64,000 nucleotides of DNA from Streptococcus oralis subsp. tigurinus (GCF_002356415.1 NZ_AP018338.1:620001-684000); one strand, 5' to 3'; shown: positions 37,259 through 47,135, counted from the first letter of the stretch. The notes: a model not told the origin generated them from the letters alone. Numbers and translations are program-made.

Positions 37259-37990
37259 ATGGATAGAAAAGTGCAGGAACCAGTAAAATTATTTCAATAC
37301 AATACTCTAGGTGCCCTAATGGCAGGTCTCTATGGCGGAACCATGACAGTGGGAGAATTGCTGGAACATGGTGACCTCGGCTTGGGAACTTTGGATTCGA
37401 TTGATGGGGAGTTGATTGTCCTTGATGGCAAGGCATATCAAGCCAAGGGATCTGGTCAAATGCCTGAAATCGTTGAAGTCGCAGCAGATGCTCTTATTCC
37501 CTATGCAGCAGTGGTCCCCCATCAGGCAGAAGTGATTTTTCGTCAGCGTTTTGAGATGACAGATAAGGAATTGGAAAAGCGAATTGAGTCCTACTATGAT
37601 GGGGAAAATCTTTTTCGTTCCATCAAGATTCATGGCGAATTTTCACAAATGCACGTACGGATGATTCCCAAATCCACACCTGATACCAAGTTTGCTGATG
37701 TCGCGACTCACCAACCTGAATATAGCCGTGAAAATGTATCGGGAACCATTGTTGGATTTTGGACACCGGAGATTTTCCATGGGGTGAGTGTTGCAGGCTA
37801 CCATTTGCATTTTATCTCAGATGACTTGACCTTTGGTGGGCATGTGATGGACTTTGTTATCAAAGAAGGAATGATCGAGGTTGGGGCAGTCGACCAGTTG
37901 GACCAACGTTTTCCAGTCCAAGATCGCCAGTATTTATTTGCGAAATTTAACGTTGACGAGATGAAGAAAGATATTGATAAGTCAGAATAG
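37259..37990 (+). CDS. budA: Alpha-acetolactate decarboxylase
   Basis: This 243-aa AldC/BudA enzyme converts 2-acetolactate to acetoin. The opening segment FQYNTLGALMAGLYGGTMTV is characteristic. The Zn-ligand histidines lie in a C-terminal region around SVAGYHLHFISDDLTFGGHV (about residues 180-200). It diverts pyruvate to acetoin and limits acid or branched-chain precursor accumulation. It is divergent from the MocR regulator and followed 10 nt later by the YhfC-like gene. Confidence 0.95.
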   Translation: MDRKVQEPVKLFQYNTLGALMAGLYGGTMTVGELLEHGDLGLGTLDSIDGELIVLDGKAYQAKGSGQMPEIVEVAADALIPYAAVVPHQAEVIFRQRFEMTDKELEKRIESYYDGENLFRSIKIHGEFSQMHVRMIPKSTPDTKFADVATHQPEYSRENVSGTIVGFWTPEIFHGVSVAGYHLHFISDDLTFGGHVMDFVIKEGMIEVGAVDQLDQRFPVQDRQYLFAKFNVDEMKKDIDKSE

Positions 37991-37999
37991 GAGAAAAAG

Positions 38000-38752
38000 A
38001 TGACAGTACATATTATCCTTACCATGGTTGCTTTGGTTCTCATTCTAGTAAGTGGAACTTGGTATGCCAAAAAACGGTTTAAAATCTCTCTTGCAGTGAT
38101 GGGCTTAGGGGCAATCGCATTTTTTGTTTCTTCTCAAGTGTTAGAGAAGATGGTTCACCTTCTGGTACTTCATCCGCAAAAAGACGGAACCATTTTACTC
38201 GCGCAGGAGCATCCTTTCTTATACGTCCTTTATGGGATCGCTATGGCAGCCCTCTTTGAAGAGACGGCCCGTTTTATCTTTTTTAAATGGTTGGAGAAAA
38301 AGAGAAAGTTGGAAGATAGAGATGCTTTGGCTTATGGTTTAGGACATGGAGGTTTGGAGATGCTCTACCTCGGAATGGGAAGTTTGATTAGCCTTTTGAT
38401 CCTCTTTTCACTCCTACAATCTTCAAACTCTGATGCGGCGAATCTTCTTACAAAGAGTACATTAGAAACAGTTCAGTCTCTATCAGCATGGCAGGTCTAT
38501 CTACTAGGAGTTGAGCGTGTCCTTGCTCTGGTTCTCCAAATTAGCCTTACTGTCTGGGTCTATCAAAGTGTCCGTCAAAAGAAATGGATCTATCTCGTTG
38601 CTGCCTATGGTTTGCATGCTTTGTTTGACTTAGCTCCAGCTCTATCTCAAGTGGGATGGATTACAAATCCACTTCTAGTTGAGTTCATTCTTCTCGCAGA
38701 ACTTATAGCTCTTGTCTGGCTAACAAAATCTACATTTTGGAAAAAATCATAA
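38000..38752 (+). CDS. YhfC-family (putative intramembrane metalloprotease) protein
   Basis: This 250-aa membrane protein has six or seven transmembrane helices and the YhfC/CPBP-like motifs LFEETARFIFF (about 80-90; EE-type metal ligands), GLGHGGLEMLYLG (about 110-125; His and Glu) and YGLHALFDLA (about 205-215; His). Such motifs suggest a zinc intramembrane protease, but activity has not been shown for most of this family. It is co-directional with budA (10-nt gap) and ends in a terminator at 38753-38775. Confidence 0.85.
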   Translation: MTVHIILTMVALVLILVSGTWYAKKRFKISLAVMGLGAIAFFVSSQVLEKMVHLLVLHPQKDGTILLAQEHPFLYVLYGIAMAALFEETARFIFFKWLEKKRKLEDRDALAYGLGHGGLEMLYLGMGSLISLLILFSLLQSSNSDAANLLTKSTLETVQSLSAWQVYLLGVERVLALVLQISLTVWVYQSVRQKKWIYLVAAYGLHALFDLAPALSQVGWITNPLLVEFILLAELIALVWLTKSTFWKKS

Positions 38753-38776
38753 AAAGAGGGATGACCTCTTTTTTTA
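38753..38776 (+). terminator. Terminator of the budA-yhfC unit
   Basis: A perfect 7-bp stem AAAGAGG (38753-38759) / CCTCTTT (38765-38771) with loop GATGA and a T-run. Confidence 0.85.
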
Positions 38777-38861
38777 TGTGAAGATTGGATACAGAAATTT
38801 CCAGTCGTCAAAAATCTTTAAAAATGGTATAATGAAATGACTTTACAAAAGGATGAGAGAT

Positions 38862-39767
38862 ATGACATTAGTAACTAAAATACAAGAACAATTAGAAGGA
38901 ATTGATATTCGTTTTAAGGAACCATTGAAGCTCTATACCTACACTAAGGTAGGGGGACGAGCGGATTATCTGGTTTTGCCACGGAATCGCTATGAGATGG
39001 CGCGTGTCGTTCAATTTGCCAATCAAGAGAATATTCCTTGGATGGTGCTAGGGAATGCCAGCAATATCATCGTTCGTGAAGGTGGAATCCGTGGTTTTGT
39101 CATCTTATGCGATAAGCTAAATAACGTTTCAGTTGATGGTTACACTATTGAAGCAGAAGCGGGTGCTAATTTGATTGAGACAACACGCATTGCTCTCCGT
39201 CATAGTTTGACTGGTTTTGAGTTTGCTTGTGGCATTCCCGGAAGCGTCGGCGGTGCGGTCTTTATGAATGCGGGTGCCTATGGAGGAGAGATTGCCCATA
39301 TCTTGCAGTCTTGTCAAATTTTGACCAAGGAAGGGGAAATCGAGACCTTATCTGCCAAGGAATTGGCTTTTGGTTACCGCCATTCAGCTGTTCAAGATTC
39401 TGGAGCTGTTGTTTTGTCAGCTAAATTTGCCCTATCTCCAGGAAATCACCAGGTTATCAAGCAGGAAATGGATCGCTTGACTCACCTTCGTGAACTCAAA
39501 CAACCTCTAGAGTACCCATCTTGCGGTTCAGTCTTTAAGCGTCCAGTGGGGCATTTTGCAGGTCAATTAATTTCAGAGGCTGGTTTGAAAGGCTATCGTA
39601 TCGGTGGTGTTGAAGTATCTGAAAAGCACGCTGGTTTCATGGTCAATGTTGCTGACGGTACAGCTAAAGACTACGAGGACTTGATCCAATCTGTTATTGA
39701 AAAAGTCAAGGAACACTCAGGTGTCACCCTTGAGAGGGAAGTCCGAATCTTGGGTGAGAAAGAGTAA
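38862..39767 (+). CDS. murB: UDP-N-acetylenolpyruvoylglucosamine reductase
   Basis: This 301-aa FAD enzyme completes UDP-MurNAc synthesis for peptidoglycan. Motifs are [16 protein letters not shown] (FAD), [36 protein letters not shown], and [11 protein letters not shown] with the catalytic Ser. The ATG at 38862 fits the AAAGG at 38848-38852; the ATG at 38853 is too close. TGG-TATAAT lies at 38825-38833. The C-terminus stops early (RILGEKE) compared with my memory of pneumococcal MurB, which continues into the conserved potA leader sequence (see findings). Confidence 0.95.
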   Translation: MTLVTKIQEQLEGIDIRFKEPLKLYTYTKVGGRADYLVLPRNRYEMARVVQFANQENIPWMVLGNASNIIVREGGIRGFVILCDKLNNVSVDGYTIEAEAGANLIETTRIALRHSLTGFEFACGIPGSVGGAVFMNAGAYGGEIAHILQSCQILTKEGEIETLSAKELAFGYRHSAVQDSGAVVLSAKFALSPGNHQVIKQEMDRLTHLRELKQPLEYPSCGSVFKRPVGHFAGQLISEAGLKGYRIGGVEVSEKHAGFMVNVADGTAKDYEDLIQSVIEKVKEHSGVTLEREVRILGEKE

Positions 39768-39925
39768 AATTTAGGCAGAAAAGCTGCTACTATGTCAATG
39801 GAAAGGGGGTGAAAGCCTATCGTTAGCGAAGATGCATGCAGGTGGTTTTACTCCCTGCAAGAGGTAGTATCGGCTTGACAGAGCCCTGATCTGTTAATTT
39901 ATGAAAAAGAAGGAATTTATGACAA
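39768..39925 (+). promoter_or_regulatory. Structured potA leader (candidate regulatory RNA)
   Basis: The 158-nt gap before potA holds no gene of its own but has several predicted helices: TGTCAA/TTGACA (39793-39798 and 39875-39880) stacked with AAGCC/GGCTT (39813-39817 and 39872-39876), TCG/CGA around TTAG (39820-39829), TGCAGG/CCTGCA (39837-39842 and 39854-39859), and ACAGA/TCTGT (39878-39882 and 39890-39894), which competes with the outer helix. This could be a switch, but no known riboswitch class was recognised. Confidence 0.45.
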
Positions 39926-39945
39926 TTGAAAAAACCAATTATTGA
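39919..39945 (+). other. Eight-codon ORF overlapping the potA start
   Basis: ATG at 39919 has GAAGGAA (39909-39915) at close spacing and reads MTIEKTNY then TGA at 39943-39945. The potA TTG start (39926) lies inside it in the +1 frame, 10 nt after the same AAGGAA. A ribosome using the ATG would pass through the potA start and end 17 nt beyond it, so the small ORF could reduce or couple potA initiation. Confidence 0.45.
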
Positions 39946-41083
39946 ATTCAAAAACGTCTCTAAAGTTTTTGAAGACAGCAACACCAAGGTTCTCAAAGAC
40001 ATTAACTTTGAGTTGGAAGAGGGAAAGTTCTATACCTTACTAGGCGCATCTGGTTCAGGAAAATCAACCATCTTGAACATCATTGCAGGTTTACTGGATG
40101 CGACGACAGGAGATATTTTGCTGGATGGGGTACGGATCAATGATATCCCGACCAACAAGCGAGACGTCCATACGGTTTTCCAATCCTATGCCTTGTTTCC
40201 ACATATGAATGTGTTTGAAAATGTTGCCTTTCCCCTCCGCTTGCGTAAGATCGACAAGAAAGAAATCGAACAACGCGTAGCGGAAGTTCTCAAGATGGTT
40301 CAGTTGGAAGGTTATGAGAAACGTTCTATCCGTAAACTTTCTGGAGGACAACGTCAGCGTGTGGCCATTGCCCGTGCCATTATCAACCAACCCCGTGTGG
40401 TCTTGCTGGATGAGCCCTTGTCAGCGCTGGACTTGAAATTGCGAACAGACATGCAGTACGAACTGCGTGAACTGCAACAACGATTGGGAATTACCTTTGT
40501 CTTTGTCACTCACGATCAGGAAGAAGCCCTTGCTATGAGTGACTGGATTTTCGTTATGAACGATGGCGAGATTGTTCAGTCTGGAACACCAGTGGACATC
40601 TACGATGAGCCAATCAACCACTTTGTTGCCACCTTTATCGGTGAGTCAAATATCTTGCCTGGTACTATGATTGAGGACTACTTGGTTGAGTTTAACGGCA
40701 AACGCTTTGAAGCGGTCGATGGGGGGATGAAGCCAAATGAGCCAGTTGAGGTTGTCATTCGTCCAGAGGACTTGCGCATTACCCTTCCTGAAGAAGGCAA
40801 GCTCCAAGTCAAGGTTGATACCCAGCTCTTCCGTGGGGTTCACTATGAGATCATCGCCTATGACGAACTCGGAAATGAATGGATGATCCACTCGACTCGT
40901 AAGGCCATTGTGGGTGAGGAAATCGGTCTGGACTTTGAACCAGAAGATATCCACATCATGCGTCTCAACGAAACCGAAGAAGAATTCGATGCTCGTATCG
41001 AGGAGTACGTAGAAATCGAAGAGCAAGAAGCAGGTCTGATTAACGCGATCGAGGAGGAAAGAGATGAAGAAAACAACCTCTAA
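39926..41083 (+). CDS. potA: Spermidine/putrescine ABC transporter ATP-binding protein PotA
   Basis: This 385-aa ABC ATPase powers polyamine import. Walker A is GASGSGKS (about 41-48), Q-loop [13 protein letters not shown], signature [14 protein letters not shown], Walker [17 protein letters not shown]-loop [13 protein letters not shown]. The C-terminal TOBE/regulatory domain begins near IGESNILPG. The start is TTG (39926) with AAGGAA 10 nt upstream, overlapping a small ATG-started ORF. The acidic C-terminus overlaps potB by 20 nt. Confidence 0.96.
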   Translation: MKKPIIEFKNVSKVFEDSNTKVLKDINFELEEGKFYTLLGASGSGKSTILNIIAGLLDATTGDILLDGVRINDIPTNKRDVHTVFQSYALFPHMNVFENVAFPLRLRKIDKKEIEQRVAEVLKMVQLEGYEKRSIRKLSGGQRQRVAIARAIINQPRVVLLDEPLSALDLKLRTDMQYELRELQQRLGITFVFVTHDQEEALAMSDWIFVMNDGEIVQSGTPVDIYDEPINHFVATFIGESNILPGTMIEDYLVEFNGKRFEAVDGGMKPNEPVEVVIRPEDLRITLPEEGKLQVKVDTQLFRGVHYEIIAYDELGNEWMIHSTRKAIVGEEIGLDFEPEDIHIMRLNETEEEFDARIEEYVEIEEQEAGLINAIEEERDEENNL

Positions 41084-41870
41084 ACTCTTTGTAGTGCCCT
41101 ACATGCTTTGGATTGCCCTCTTTGTTCTCGCACCCTTGGTCTTGATTTTTGGACAATCCTTTTTCAACATTGAAGGGCAGTTTAGTTTAGAAAACTACAA
41201 ATCCTACTTTGCGTCACAAAACTTGACCTATCTTAAAATGAGCTTCAACTCAGTGCTCTATGCAGGGATTGTGACCATGGTAACGCTACTCATCAGTTAT
41301 CCAACAGCCCTCTTTTTGACCCGTCTCAAGCACCGTCAACTCTGGCTCATGCTGATTATCTTGCCAACCTGGATCAATCTGCTCCTTAAGGCCTATGCCT
41401 TTATCGGGATTTTTGGTCAAAATGGCTCTATTAACCAATTTTTGGAATTTATCGGAATCGGTTCGCAGCAATTGCTCTTTACTGATTTCTCCTTTATCTT
41501 TGTCGCAAGCTACATCGAGCTTCCCTTTATGATTTTGCCGATTTTCAATGTCTTGGATGATATGGATAACAATCTCATCAATGCCAGCTACGACCTCGGT
41601 GCGACCAAGTGGGAAACCTTCCGCCATGTCATCTTCCCTCTATCGATGAATGGAGTGAGAAGTGGGGTCCAATCAGTCTTTATCCCAAGTTTGAGTCTCT
41701 TCATGCTGACACGTTTGATTGGTGGGAACCGTGTTATCACGCTGGGAACGGCTATTGAGCAGAACTTCCTGACCAATGACAACTACGGTATGGGTTCTAC
41801 CATTGGTGTGATCCTCATCCTGACCATGTTCATCACCATGTGGGTGACCAAGGAAAGGAGAGAACGATGA
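41064..41870 (+). CDS. potB: Spermidine/putrescine ABC transporter permease PotB
   Basis: This 268-aa permease with six transmembrane helices and an EAA loop ([20 protein letters not shown]) forms the polyamine channel with PotC. It starts inside potA (GAGGAGGAAAGAG upstream) and its TGA overlaps the potC ATG in the ATGA arrangement, so the four pot genes are translationally linked. Confidence 0.95.
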   Translation: MKKTTSKLFVVPYMLWIALFVLAPLVLIFGQSFFNIEGQFSLENYKSYFASQNLTYLKMSFNSVLYAGIVTMVTLLISYPTALFLTRLKHRQLWLMLIILPTWINLLLKAYAFIGIFGQNGSINQFLEFIGIGSQQLLFTDFSFIFVASYIELPFMILPIFNVLDDMDNNLINASYDLGATKWETFRHVIFPLSMNGVRSGVQSVFIPSLSLFMLTRLIGGNRVITLGTAIEQNFLTNDNYGMGSTIGVILILTMFITMWVTKERRER

Positions 41871-42640
41871 AAAAATTTGCCAATCTTTACCTAGCCTTTG
41901 TCTTTATCATCCTTTATTTGCCAATTTTTTACTTGATTGGCTATGCATTTAATGCTGGCGATGATATGAACAGTTTTACTGGTTTTAGCTTGAGCCATTT
42001 TAAGACCATGTTTGGTGATGGCCGTCTCATGTTAATCCTAATCCAAACCTTTTTCTTGGCCTTTCTATCAGCCTTGATAGCGACCATTATTGGGACTTTC
42101 GGTGCCATCTATATCTATCAGTCTCGTAAGAAATACCAAGAAGCCTTTTTATCACTCAATAATATCCTCATGGTTGCACCTGACGTTATGATTGGTGCCA
42201 GCTTCTTGATTCTCTTTACCCAGCTTAAGTTTTCACTTGGCTTTTTGACGGTTCTATCTAGTCACGTGGCCTTTTCCATCCCTATCGTGGTCTTGATGGT
42301 CTTACCTCGTCTAAAGGAGATGAATGATGACATGATTCATGCGGCTTATGACCTTGGAGCTAGTCAATTTCAGATGTTTAAAGAAATCATGCTTCCTTAC
42401 CTGACTCCGTCTATCATTGCAGGTTATTTCATGGCCTTCACCTATTCGCTAGATGACTTTGCCGTGACCTTCTTTGTCACAGGAAATGGCTTTTCAACCC
42501 TCTCAGTCGAGATTTACTCTCGTGCTCGTAAGGGGATTTCCCTAGAAATCAATGCCCTCTCTGCACTTGTCTTTCTCTTTAGTATTATCCTAGTTGTTGG
42601 CTATTACTTTATCTCACGTGAGAAGGAGGAGCAAGCATGA
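41867..42640 (+). CDS. potC: Spermidine/putrescine ABC transporter permease PotC
   Basis: This 257-aa permease has six transmembrane helices and an EAA loop (AAYDLGASQFQMFKEIMLPY). The start is the ATG at 41867, which overlaps the potB stop (ATGA) and has AAAGGAGAG upstream. An in-frame codon at 41840 lies inside potB. Its own stop overlaps the potD ATG in the same way. Confidence 0.95.
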   Translation: MKKFANLYLAFVFIILYLPIFYLIGYAFNAGDDMNSFTGFSLSHFKTMFGDGRLMLILIQTFFLAFLSALIATIIGTFGAIYIYQSRKKYQEAFLSLNNILMVAPDVMIGASFLILFTQLKFSLGFLTVLSSHVAFSIPIVVLMVLPRLKEMNDDMIHAAYDLGASQFQMFKEIMLPYLTPSIIAGYFMAFTYSLDDFAVTFFVTGNGFSTLSVEIYSRARKGISLEINALSALVFLFSIILVVGYYFISREKEEQA

Positions 42641-43707
42641 AAAAACTCTATTCATTTTTAGCAGGAATTGTAGCGATTATCCTTGTCTTGTGGGGGATTG
42701 CGACTCATCTAGACAGTAAAATCAATAGCCGAGACAGTCAGAAATTGGTTATTTACAACTGGGGTGACTACATCGATCCAGAACTATTGGAGCAATTTAC
42801 AGAAGAAACAGGAATCCAAGTTCAGTATGAGACCTTTGATTCTAACGAAGCCATGTATACCAAGATCAAGCAGGGTGGAACGACCTATGATATTGCCATT
42901 CCTAGTGAGTACATGATCAACAAGATGAAGGACGAAGACCTCTTGGTTCCGCTTGATTATTCAAAAATTGAAGGAATCGAAAATATCGGACCAGAGTTCC
43001 TCAACCAGTCTTTTGATCCGGGCAATAAATTCTCCATTCCTTATTTTTGGGGAACCTTGGGAATTGTTTATAATGAAACCATGATAGATGAGGCGCCCGA
43101 GCATTGGGATGACCTCTGGAAACCAGAATACAAGGATTCCATTATGCTCTTTGATGGGGCGCGTGAGGTGCTGGGACTCGGGCTTAACTCACTTGGTTAC
43201 AGTCTCAACTCCAAGGATCCTCAGCAGTTGGAAGAGACAGTGGATAAGCTCTACAAATTGACTCCAAATATCAAGGCCATTGTGGCGGATGAGATGAAGG
43301 GTTACATGATCCAGAGCAATGCGGCTATTGGTGTGACCTTCTCAGGAGAAGCCAGTCAGATGTTAGAGAAAAATCCTAATCTCAAGTATGTCGTTCCGAC
43401 TGAGGCCAGCAATCTCTGGTTTGATAACATAGTCATTCCAAAAACCGTGAAAAACCAAGATGCAGCCTATGCCTTCATCAACTTTATGCTAAAACCCGAA
43501 AATGCTCTTAAAAATGCGGAATATGTCGGCTATGCAACACCAAATAACACAGCCAAGGAATTGCTCCCAGAGGAGACCAAAGAAGACAAGTCCTTCTATC
43601 CAGACGCTGATACCATGAAAAACCTAGAAGTTTATGAGAAGTTTGACCATAAATGGACAGGCAAATATAGCGACCTCTTCCTACAGTTTAAAATGTACCG
43701 GAAGTAG
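42637..43707 (+). CDS. potD: Spermidine/putrescine-binding protein PotD
   Basis: This 356-aa periplasmic-type polyamine binding protein of SBP family 1 has motifs VIYNWGDYIDPELLEQF and YDIAIPSEYMINKM, and aromatic/acidic binding residues in PYFWGTLGIVYNETM. The N-terminal helix (residues 5-25, LAGIVAIILVLWGIATHL) has no lipobox cysteine, so it is either an uncleaved anchor or a type I signal peptide. This contrasts with the PstS and amino-acid binding proteins in this window. It overlaps potC (ATGA) and has no obvious terminator before the T-box promoter. Confidence 0.95.
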   Translation: MKKLYSFLAGIVAIILVLWGIATHLDSKINSRDSQKLVIYNWGDYIDPELLEQFTEETGIQVQYETFDSNEAMYTKIKQGGTTYDIAIPSEYMINKMKDEDLLVPLDYSKIEGIENIGPEFLNQSFDPGNKFSIPYFWGTLGIVYNETMIDEAPEHWDDLWKPEYKDSIMLFDGAREVLGLGLNSLGYSLNSKDPQQLEETVDKLYKLTPNIKAIVADEMKGYMIQSNAAIGVTFSGEASQMLEKNPNLKYVVPTEASNLWFDNIVIPKTVKNQDAAYAFINFMLKPENALKNAEYVGYATPNNTAKELLPEETKEDKSFYPDADTMKNLEVYEKFDHKWTGKYSDLFLQFKMYRK

Positions 43708-43736
43708 AAGATATGCTTTCTTGTCAGCTTTCCCAG

Positions 43737-43765
43737 TTGACGCAGAACCCAAAAAACGATATAAT
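43737..43765 (+). promoter_or_regulatory. Promoter of the T-box/alaS transcription unit
   Basis: -35 TTGACG (43737-43742), a 17-nt spacer and -10 TATAAT (43760-43765). The T-box leader begins about 7 nt downstream. Confidence 0.85.
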
Positions 43766-43771
43766 AAGAAA

Positions 43772-43951
43772 GTTGAGAATTGGTTTTCTCTCCATCTTAG
43801 TCCAGAGAATTGGCGGTGCTGCGAGCCATCTAAGGTAGGAAATCATGCTACTCAATCAGACAATTGCATAAGATTATGAGAATGACAAGTTCATTGAATG
43901 AAGGTGGTACCGCGGTTTTTCGCCCTTCGTGATGTGAGCTTGTCTTTTGAT
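43772..43951 (+). ncRNA. T-box riboswitch leader, alanine specifier
   Basis: This tRNA-sensing leader has the canonical T-box AAGGTGGTACCGCGG (about 43903-43917). Stem I contains the distal-loop sequence GGTGCTGCGAGCC and a specifier loop with GCT (43847-43849), an alanine codon, followed by ACTC. A terminator is formed by GACAAG ... CTTGTC (about 43885-43890 and 43939-43944, enclosing the T-box) and a T-rich tract TTTTGATTTTT. Uncharged tRNA-Ala should stabilise the antiterminator and allow transcription of the LURP-one gene and alaS. Confidence 0.92.
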
Positions 43952-43965
43952 TTTTGGAGGTGTTT

Positions 43966-44451
43966 ATGAAGACATTTCTCGTGAAACAAAAGTTTCGTCT
44001 TGGAGGCGAACGCTTCGATATCAAGGATGATAGAGGAGTGGTAAACTATCAGGTGGAGGGATCTTTCTTCCAAATTCCTAAGACCTTTACCATCTATGAC
44101 GCCTATGGTGAGCAAGTCAGTGAGATTAGTAAAGAATTTTTCACCTTGCTTCCTCACTTTAATATCCAGTTACGAAACGGTTCCAATTTCGTTATTCGTA
44201 AGAAGTTGACCTTCTTTCGAGATAAGTATGAGTTTGATCATCTAGGACTTCGCATCGAGGGCAATATCTGGGATTTGAATTTCAAATTGCTGGATGATCG
44301 TGACCAAGTGATTGCCGAGATTCGGAAAGAGATTTTCCATTTAACCTCGACTTACACCGTAACCGTCTATGAAAACTCTTATGCAGACCTGGTCATTTCC
44401 CTCTGTGTCGCGATTGACTATGTGGAGATGCTGGAAAGCCAATCAAATTAA
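43966..44451 (+). CDS. LURP-one-related (YxjI-like) protein
   Basis: This 161-aa cytoplasmic protein is of the LURP-one/tubby-like scramblase fold (PF04525). It is built of beta strands with repeated [ILV]xDxxGxxVxxI-like units (DIKDDRGVVNYQVEGSFFQI, IYDAYGEQVSEISKEF), typical of the family. The function is unknown. The ATG at 43966 has GGAGG at 43956-43960 and lies directly after the T-box, with alaS following 21 nt after its stop. It is therefore regulated together with alaS, which is notable for a non-synthetase gene. Confidence 0.85.
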   Translation: MKTFLVKQKFRLGGERFDIKDDRGVVNYQVEGSFFQIPKTFTIYDAYGEQVSEISKEFFTLLPHFNIQLRNGSNFVIRKKLTFFRDKYEFDHLGLRIEGNIWDLNFKLLDDRDQVIAEIRKEIFHLTSTYTVTVYENSYADLVISLCVAIDYVEMLESQSN

Positions 44452-44472
44452 ACAAGTAAATAAGGAGATATT

Positions 44473-47091
44473 ATGAAACAACTATCTAGTGCTCAAGTTC
44501 GCCAAATGTGGCTAGATTTCTGGGCAAGCAAAGGCCACTCTGTAGAACCATCAGTCAGCTTGGTTCCTGTAAACGACCCAACTCTTTTGTGGATCAACTC
44601 TGGGGTAGCAACCCTTAAGAAATATTTTGACGGGACTATCAAACCTGAAAATCCACGTATCACCAATGCGCAAAAAGCTATCCGTACCAACGACATCGAA
44701 AATGTCGGAAAAACGGCTCGCCACCATACAATGTTTGAAATGTTGGGGAACTTCTCTATTGGGGATTACTTCCGTGATGAAGCTATCACCTGGGCTTATG
44801 AACTCTTGACAAGCTCAGAATGGTTTGATTTTCCAGCTGAAAAACTCTACATGACCTATTACCCTGATGACAAAGATTCATACAATCGTTGGATTGCTGT
44901 TGGTGTAGATCCAAGTCACTTGATCCCAATCGAGGACAACTTCTGGGAAATTGGTGCTGGACCTTCTGGACCAGATACAGAGATCTTCTTTGACCGTGGA
45001 GAAGAATTTGACCCAGAAAACATCGGTCTTCGTCTCCTTGCAGAAGATATCGAAAACGACCGTTACATCGAAATCTGGAACATCGTTTTGTCACAATTTA
45101 ACGCTGATCCAGCTGTACCTCGTAGTGAGTACAAGGAATTGCCACACAAGAATATTGATACGGGCGCTGGTTTGGAGCGTTTGGTGGCAGTTATCCAAGG
45201 GGCTAAGACCAACTTTGAAACTGACCTCTTCATGCCGATTATCCGTGAAGTTGAGAAATTATCTGGTAAGGTTTATGACCAAGGCGGCGACAACATGAGC
45301 TTCAAGGTCATCGCTGACCACATTCGTTCTCTTTCATTTGCCATTGGTGATGGTGCCCTTCCAGGAAATGAAGGTCGTGGTTATGTTCTTCGTCGTTTGC
45401 TCCGTCGTGCTTCTATGCACGGTCAAAAATTGGGTATCAACGAGCCTTTCCTATACAAACTCGTTCCAACTGTTGGAAAAATCATGGAAAGCTACTACCC
45501 AGAAGTGCTTGAAAAACGTGACTTTATCGAAAAAATCATCAAGAGCGAAGAAGAGTCATTTGCTCGTACCCTTCACTCAGGTCAACACTTTGCAGAAACC
45601 ATTGTAGCTGACTTGAAAGCGAAAGGACAAAGCGTTATCGCTGGTTCAGATGTCTTCAAACTCTACGACACATATGGATTCCCAGTTGAATTGACAGAAG
45701 AAATCGCTGAAGAAGCTGGTATGACTGTAGACCGTGAAGGTTTTGAAGCAGCCATGAAAGAGCAGCAAGAACGTGCGCGTGCGTCAGCTGTCAAAGGCGG
45801 CTCAATGGGAATGCAAAATGAAACCCTCCAAAACATTACAGTGGAAAGTGTCTTCAACTACAATGCTAGTCAATTGCCTTCTAAGTTGGTGGCTATCGTA
45901 GCGGACAATGCAGAAGTTGAAGCTGTTTCAGAAGGAACTGCCTCTCTCATCTTTGCAGAGACTCCATTCTACGCTGAAATGGGTGGACAAGTAGCTGACC
46001 ACGGTCAAATCTTGGATGCTGTAGGGAACCTTGTGGCTACAGTGATAGATGTTCAAAAAGCGCCAAACGGACAAGCTCTTCACACGGTTGAAGTTCTTGC
46101 ACCGCTTGCTTTGAACCAAGAATACACCTTGGCCATCGATACCAATCGTCGTCACCGTGTCATGAAAAACCATACAGCAACTCACTTGCTCCATGCAGCC
46201 CTTCACAATATCCTTGGAAACCATGCGACACAAGCAGGATCCCTTAACGAAGTCGAATTCCTTCGCTTTGACTTCACACACTTCCAAGCAGTAACTCCTG
46301 AAGAATTGCGTGCCATTGAACAACAGGTCAATGAGAAAATCTGGGAAGCAATTGCAGTAGAAACTGTTGAGACAGATATTGACACTGCTAAAGAAATGGG
46401 TGCTATGGCCCTCTTTGGTGAGAAATACGGTAAAGAAGTTCGTGTTGTGACTATCGGTGATTACTCTGTTGAGCTTTGTGGTGGTACCCACGTTGGCAAT
46501 ACTTCTGAAATTGGCCTCTTCAAGATTGTCAAAGAAGAAGGGATTGGATCAGGAACTCGCCGTATCTTGGCAGTGACTGGTAAGGAAGCCTTTGAAGCCT
46601 ACCGCGAACAAGAAGATGCTCTGAAAGCCGTCGCAGCAACTTTGAAAGCAACTCAACTCAAGGAGGTTCCTCACAAGGTTGAAGGTCTTCAAGAACAACT
46701 CCGTCAATTGCAAAAAGAAAATGCAGAGTTGAAAGAAAAAGCAGCAGCTGCAGCTGCAGGTGATGTCTTCAAGAATGTTCAAGAAGCAAACGGCCACCGT
46801 TACATTGCAAGCCAAGTTTCTGTATCAGATGCAGGTGCCCTTCGTACCTTTGCGGACAAATGGAAACAAAAAGACTACTCTGATGTGCTTGTCCTAGTTG
46901 CCGCTATCGGTGACAAGGTCAACATCCTTGTTGCAAGCAAGACAAAAGATGTGCATGCAGGAAACCTTGTCAAAGAATTGGCTCCAATCGTTGATGGACG
47001 TGGTGGTGGTAAACCAGACATGGCCATGGCAGGAGGAAGCGACCAAGCCAAGATCCAAGAACTCTTGGATGCAGTAGCTGGTAAATTATAA
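44473..47091 (+). CDS. alaS: Alanyl-tRNA synthetase
   Basis: This 872-aa class II synthetase has the catalytic core (residues about 1-240; motif 2 [20 protein letters not shown]), the tRNA-recognition region, the editing domain with HxxxH ([11 protein letters not shown], about 560) and the CGGTH motif ([17 protein letters not shown], about 665), and a C-terminal C-Ala domain with an alanine-rich coiled stretch [13 protein letters not shown]. All domains are present and the length is normal. It is controlled by the upstream T-box. A terminator follows at 47101-47127. Confidence 0.98.
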   Translation: MKQLSSAQVRQMWLDFWASKGHSVEPSVSLVPVNDPTLLWINSGVATLKKYFDGTIKPENPRITNAQKAIRTNDIENVGKTARHHTMFEMLGNFSIGDYFRDEAITWAYELLTSSEWFDFPAEKLYMTYYPDDKDSYNRWIAVGVDPSHLIPIEDNFWEIGAGPSGPDTEIFFDRGEEFDPENIGLRLLAEDIENDRYIEIWNIVLSQFNADPAVPRSEYKELPHKNIDTGAGLERLVAVIQGAKTNFETDLFMPIIREVEKLSGKVYDQGGDNMSFKVIADHIRSLSFAIGDGALPGNEGRGYVLRRLLRRASMHGQKLGINEPFLYKLVPTVGKIMESYYPEVLEKRDFIEKIIKSEEESFARTLHSGQHFAETIVADLKAKGQSVIAGSDVFKLYDTYGFPVELTEEIAEEAGMTVDREGFEAAMKEQQERARASAVKGGSMGMQNETLQNITVESVFNYNASQLPSKLVAIVADNAEVEAVSEGTASLIFAETPFYAEMGGQVADHGQILDAVGNLVATVIDVQKAPNGQALHTVEVLAPLALNQEYTLAIDTNRRHRVMKNHTATHLLHAALHNILGNHATQAGSLNEVEFLRFDFTHFQAVTPEELRAIEQQVNEKIWEAIAVETVETDIDTAKEMGAMALFGEKYGKEVRVVTIGDYSVELCGGTHVGNTSEIGLFKIVKEEGIGSGTRRILAVTGKEAFEAYREQEDALKAVAATLKATQLKEVPHKVEGLQEQLRQLQKENAELKEKAAAAAAGDVFKNVQEANGHRYIASQVSVSDAGALRTFADKWKQKDYSDVLVLVAAIGDKVNILVASKTKDVHAGNLVKELAPIVDGRGGGKPDMAMAGGSDQAKIQELLDAVAGKL

Positions 47092-47100
47092 GACAATAAA

Positions 47101-47127
47101 GATCTATCCATTTGGGTAGGTCTTTTT
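47101..47127 (+). terminator. Terminator of alaS
   Basis: A 9-bp stem GATCTATCC (47101-47109) / GGGTAGGTC (47114-47122) with two G-U pairs, loop ATTT, and TTTTT. Confidence 0.82.
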
Positions 47128-47135
47128 GTGCATAC

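Noticed and set aside
45928..46491. 187-codon minus-strand frame inside alaS
   Set aside because: Antisense shadow of a highly conserved gene; no promoter or Shine-Dalgarno.
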